22,112 bases of DNA from Sphaerosporella brunnea (lineage: Eukaryota; Ascomycota; Pezizomycetes; Pezizales; Pyronemataceae). The notes below the pieces were generated by a model. It had not been told where the DNA came from. It worked only from the letters and a program-made list of their open reading frames with translations, and ran no database searches. The stretch is taken from contig VXIS01000519.1 of assembly GCA_008704415.1 (NCBI GenBank), positions 1 to 22,112 of the forward strand. Direction: 5' to 3'. Position 1 is the first letter of the stretch, and each line of letters starts with the position of its first letter. Both the position numbers and the translations under genes were made by a program. Positions 19,399 to 22,112 of this stretch are shown here, one piece after another.

Positions 19399-20123
19399 CT
19401 AGCGATGCTCGCCTATTTGTGTCTTCCGAGATGTAAACTCCCTGATTGATTTTTGCTTTTGGGTGTCGGGCTTCTGTGTTCTATCAAAGACTGTTTGTGC
19501 TGCCTTTGTCTGTTGACCAGCCTTCCATCTCGCTGCTCTCTCTTCATCCAATTGTAAATTGTACTTGTGAAAATCACTCTGACGTTGAAGTATTCACTGA
19601 TGTGAAGGATTACTAGGGTCTAGTTGATTCTCGGCAATAAAATCAACATCGTACTTTCGCTTTTTGTGTGGGTGTGGGCCAGGTGCTTGTTCCACCTGGA
19701 GTTGTGTAGACGGAACATTGGGCAACAAGCTGTGTTGTAATGCGGATGAGGTATCGGTAATAATCTTCAGTATGGTTGATGTGTAGAGCTGTAGGAATGA
19801 AGAATCTAGAAAATATTTTGTGCCAAGTACTGTATGCAGATCGGAATCTGAATCGATTGTACAGCAGTCGGCAGCGATGCGTTTCAAATAGACTTGGGAA
19901 AAAAAGACATTAATTGGAATGCCAAGTCCAGGAAAGTTCTGTGTCTACACTTCTGTACGGAATGCTATTAGTTGTGACATAACAGCCACGACCAGCTCAT
20001 CAGGGGTTGCTGGCTTTTGAATAACCAGCAGGTCTGTTGCTAGCTGCGCGTCAACAAGATCTTGGTCATAGGTAGCCGTATCAGCATATCTTAAAGTGTT
20101 TTTGAAACGAAAGCCATAGATAT

Positions 20124-20186
20124 CTGGAATCACTCAGTGAGTAAAAACAGACACCATGGTCAACGTGTGGTAATGTGTTTACTTAC
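20124..20186 (-). other. 63-bp intron in the RecQ pseudogene
   Basis: It has a perfect fungal donor GTAAGT and acceptor TTCCAG, with a TACTCAC branch-like site about 20 nt before the acceptor. Splicing joins TINKTRELAESH to NIYGFRFKNTLRY in frame (phase 1). Confidence 0.75.
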
Positions 20187-21550
20187 TGTGAGATTCAGCA
20201 AGTTCTCTCGTCTTGTTGATTGTATCATGACGATAGTAAAGCTGTTCGGCAGGGGTTGTCTGCAGCTAATTCCTTTACTTGATCTTTTCGCCCCGTGCAA
20301 ACTTCTTCATCGGTGCCACAAGGGCCTCGGATGGTGGTAAGCGTCTGTCCCACGCATTTGCAGTTCGAATGTGCATCATCAGGCAGTTGTCGCAGTTACA
20401 TACAATGTCATGAGAGATTTCCGAAACATTAAAGCAGGTGAGAAGAATCTTTTCTCGGCAGCCATAAGTATTAACAAGCCATAAAATGCCAGGATTCAGT
20501 TTACTATATGGGCTGCTACTTTTTGGAACCAAAGAGGATTGATTATACATTCCTGTGTAAAGCTGATGTACTTCCTGCTGCGATGTAACCGAGCAGGTGT
20601 AGATTTCCATTGCTGTGTGGCTTGCCGAATCGTAAAATTGATATGGTAAAATGAACTTTTCATCGAGAAAGACCAAGGCAAGCCCACAGATAGCCTGGCT
20701 CCTTGCACATCGTCCCAGCCTCTGCCAAAGATCAGACAGTGAGATATTCTCGGACCGCCGATTTTGAATAACCACCTCGATGTTTGGGATATTCATTTCG
20801 ATCCCCGCTGCATCGGTGCATACCAGAATTCGACAATGACCAGAGAGCAACCAGTCCATATGCTCATCTCGGAATTGTTTGTAGTGTATGGGGGAGAAAA
20901 CGCAAATGGTTTGGTGGACATCAATAAGGTTTGCCATACTGACATGAAGCGATTCTTGCAAACGTTGTCGCAAATGTCCAGTCATTGTTTGGTGAACCCA
21001 CAAAGATCATCGTCTTAGGTACAGTGGCCACCGAATTCGATGCCATAGCAGATATCAAAAAGTCTAGATCAGCGTACTTCGCACTCTGTAGCCTGGCAAA
21101 GAATAGTTGGATATTCTGTCTTGCGATGCTGCGTTGTAAAAGGTATGTCGGTGTGTTAAGATGTAACGTGATATGCGGGTAACTCTCGTTATGAGGAGTG
21201 ATTGTAGCAGACAGAAGAAGAAACGGTGTGGTTGGAAAGTATGTTCGGAGGTTGCCAATGTTGCGGTACTCCTGCCGAAACCTGCTTGCTCCCCACTTTC
21301 AAATAACATGTGCTTCATCAATAATGATTGCACCACCTCGACCGCACAACCTTTTAACGAATGGATATTGTTTGTTGCTCCCACCCAACCTTGTGCCAGA
21401 AGTATGAGGCTGGGGTTAACAGAATTTCGGGCGATGCAAATAACATGCGATATTTGCCTGTATCGATCTGGTTCCATAATCTTCATGGCGATGCAAAGAC
21501 TCTGCTGTTAAGGCAGTGGATGAAACCCCGAACGAATTCATTGATCGGAC

Positions 21551-21596
21551 CTGGTAACATGTAAGTAATACAGTACTTTAACAGTTGCCATCTTAC
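21551..21596 (-). other. 46-bp intron in the RecQ pseudogene
   Basis: Minus strand GTAAGA...TTACCAG with an ACTTAC branch-like site near the 3' end. Splicing joins SPSLGLIDEHLC to VRSMNSFGVSSTALTAES, matching the usual RecQ spacing after motif Ia. Confidence 0.65.
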
Positions 21597-22095
21597 ACAA
21601 AGGTGTTCATCAATGAGGCCCAACGATGGAGATATCACGATGTGTGTAGCTGCAGCGGCGGCAGTGAGTAGTTGAAATACTGCACTTTTGCCACGCCTGT
21701 CCGAGCAATGCATACAACATCAAAGCCATTCATAACTGCAGCTGCTGTATTGATTTGCCAATCGTGCGGGGTAAAGCCAAGCTTCTGCACACCGTATCGT
21801 GGGATGATGTCTATAGAGTTTCGGATTTTGCGTCCACTAAGGTCGACTTTCGCAAAGGGTTTCCAGATCTGCAATTGCTTGGCTTGGATAACTTTGGACG
21901 ATGAGGAATGCGTTAGAAGAGAGGATGGGGTTGCTATGCCATGATTGGGGTCGTCTCCATGGCCATCACAGGAACTTGTACCGTTTGTGGTGTTTGAGGA
22001 GCTAGGTGATGCCATATGGGTATGTTTACTACGGCAAAGTCAGCATGAAACAATGCGGATCAGTGTAACGAGGCTCTGTCTACCAGAGTGTCGTG

Positions 22096-22104
22096 GAATT
22101 GAAC
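22096..22104 (-). promoter_or_regulatory. B-box-like sequence at the window edge
   Basis: The minus strand reads GTTCAATTC inside GAGTTCAATTCC, a fair pol III B-box. An A-box would have to lie beyond 22112, so a tRNA or a second SINE cannot be confirmed. Confidence 0.25.
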
Positions 22105-22112
22105 TCAGGACT

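Larger units (their letters stand above)
19399..22015 (-). pseudogene. RecQ-type DNA helicase with four frameshifts and five stops
   Basis: Superfamily 2 3'-5' DNA helicase of the kind expanded near repeats and telomeres in fungi. In order on the minus strand: motif 0 (FTPHDWQIN, about 21765-21790), Walker A (about 21685-21710, split by a frameshift), SPSLGLIDEHL, ASPEILLTPASYFW, DEAH (21308-21319), LLLSATITPH (about 21190-21220), motif IV KTMIFVG, motif V ILVCTDAAGIEMNIP (about 20785-20825), motif VI LWQRLGRCAR (about 20700-20730), and a RecQ zinc cluster CREKILLTC...CNCDNC (about 20385-20465). A basic, Gln-rich tail ends in SIREFTSRKTQIGEHR. Two introns restore the frame (21551-21596 and 20124-20186). 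Frameshifts lie near 21695, 21490, 21375 and 21005. Stops are TGA 21299, TAA 20275, TAG 20266, TAG 19945 and TGA 19594, all derivable from CGA, CAA or CAG by one C-to-T change. The second Gly of motif VI is replaced (CAR). The ATG at 22015 is the first seen; the true start may lie outside the window. Confidence 0.85.

Noticed and set aside
16230..22112. Terminal inverted repeats enclosing the DUF6589-RecQ pair
   Set aside because: Short resemblances such as CCTGAG near 16637 and 22105 do not extend into a credible repeat; the right end probably lies outside the window.

Overview
The window looks like transposon-rich, gene-poor DNA from a filamentous fungus (Dikarya). The basis is short spliceosomal introns (46-63 nt), a Fot1/Pot2-like pogo transposase, a fungal-type Ty3/Gypsy Gag, and an expanded fungal pair of families, DUF6589 and a repeat-associated RecQ helicase. 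The exact lineage cannot be fixed from sequence alone. Almost every coding stretch is broken. The one clear exception is the 642-aa pogo transposase. No housekeeping gene, rRNA, genuine tRNA, CRISPR array or telomere repeat was seen.

Layout. 11-3212: a complete but dead Tigger-type DNA transposon (46-bp terminal inverted repeats, TA target duplication) carrying a degenerate DDD transposase on the minus strand, whose C-terminal tail has been amplified into about four 53-codon repeats. 3233-5477: an intact Fot1/Pot2-like pogo element (42-bp TIRs, TA duplication), 24 bp beyond the Tigger end. 5478-9441: degenerate DNA with a 344-bp hAT-like MITE (6245-6588), an unrecognised GC-rich minus-strand coding remnant (6846-7517) and an orphan Gypsy gag remnant (8481-9441). 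9442-16832: mostly uninterpretable sequence with a second probable hAT-like MITE (10826-11151), a 256-bp near-identical tandem duplication (13221-13732), a tRNA-derived SINE with an (ATT)n tail (15440-15796) and a GCTCCGC-rich short repeat family.

16833-22015 is the most interesting part. A DUF6589 pseudogene (+) and a RecQ helicase pseudogene (-) lie tail to tail, their stop codons separated by only 24 bp. Their main reading frames can be followed end to end. They are interrupted by ten in-frame stops, every one of which is one C-to-T change away from a Gln (CAG/CAA) or Arg (CGA) codon, plus several single-base frameshifts, one of them inside Walker A. This is what repeat-directed cytosine mutation (RIP or methyl-C deamination) of a multicopy unit would leave. 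My best candidate for an undescribed system is a mobile or selfish unit built from a DUF6589 protein (possible nuclease/transposase) and a RecQ helicase. Its ends are not found, and the right end probably lies beyond this window.
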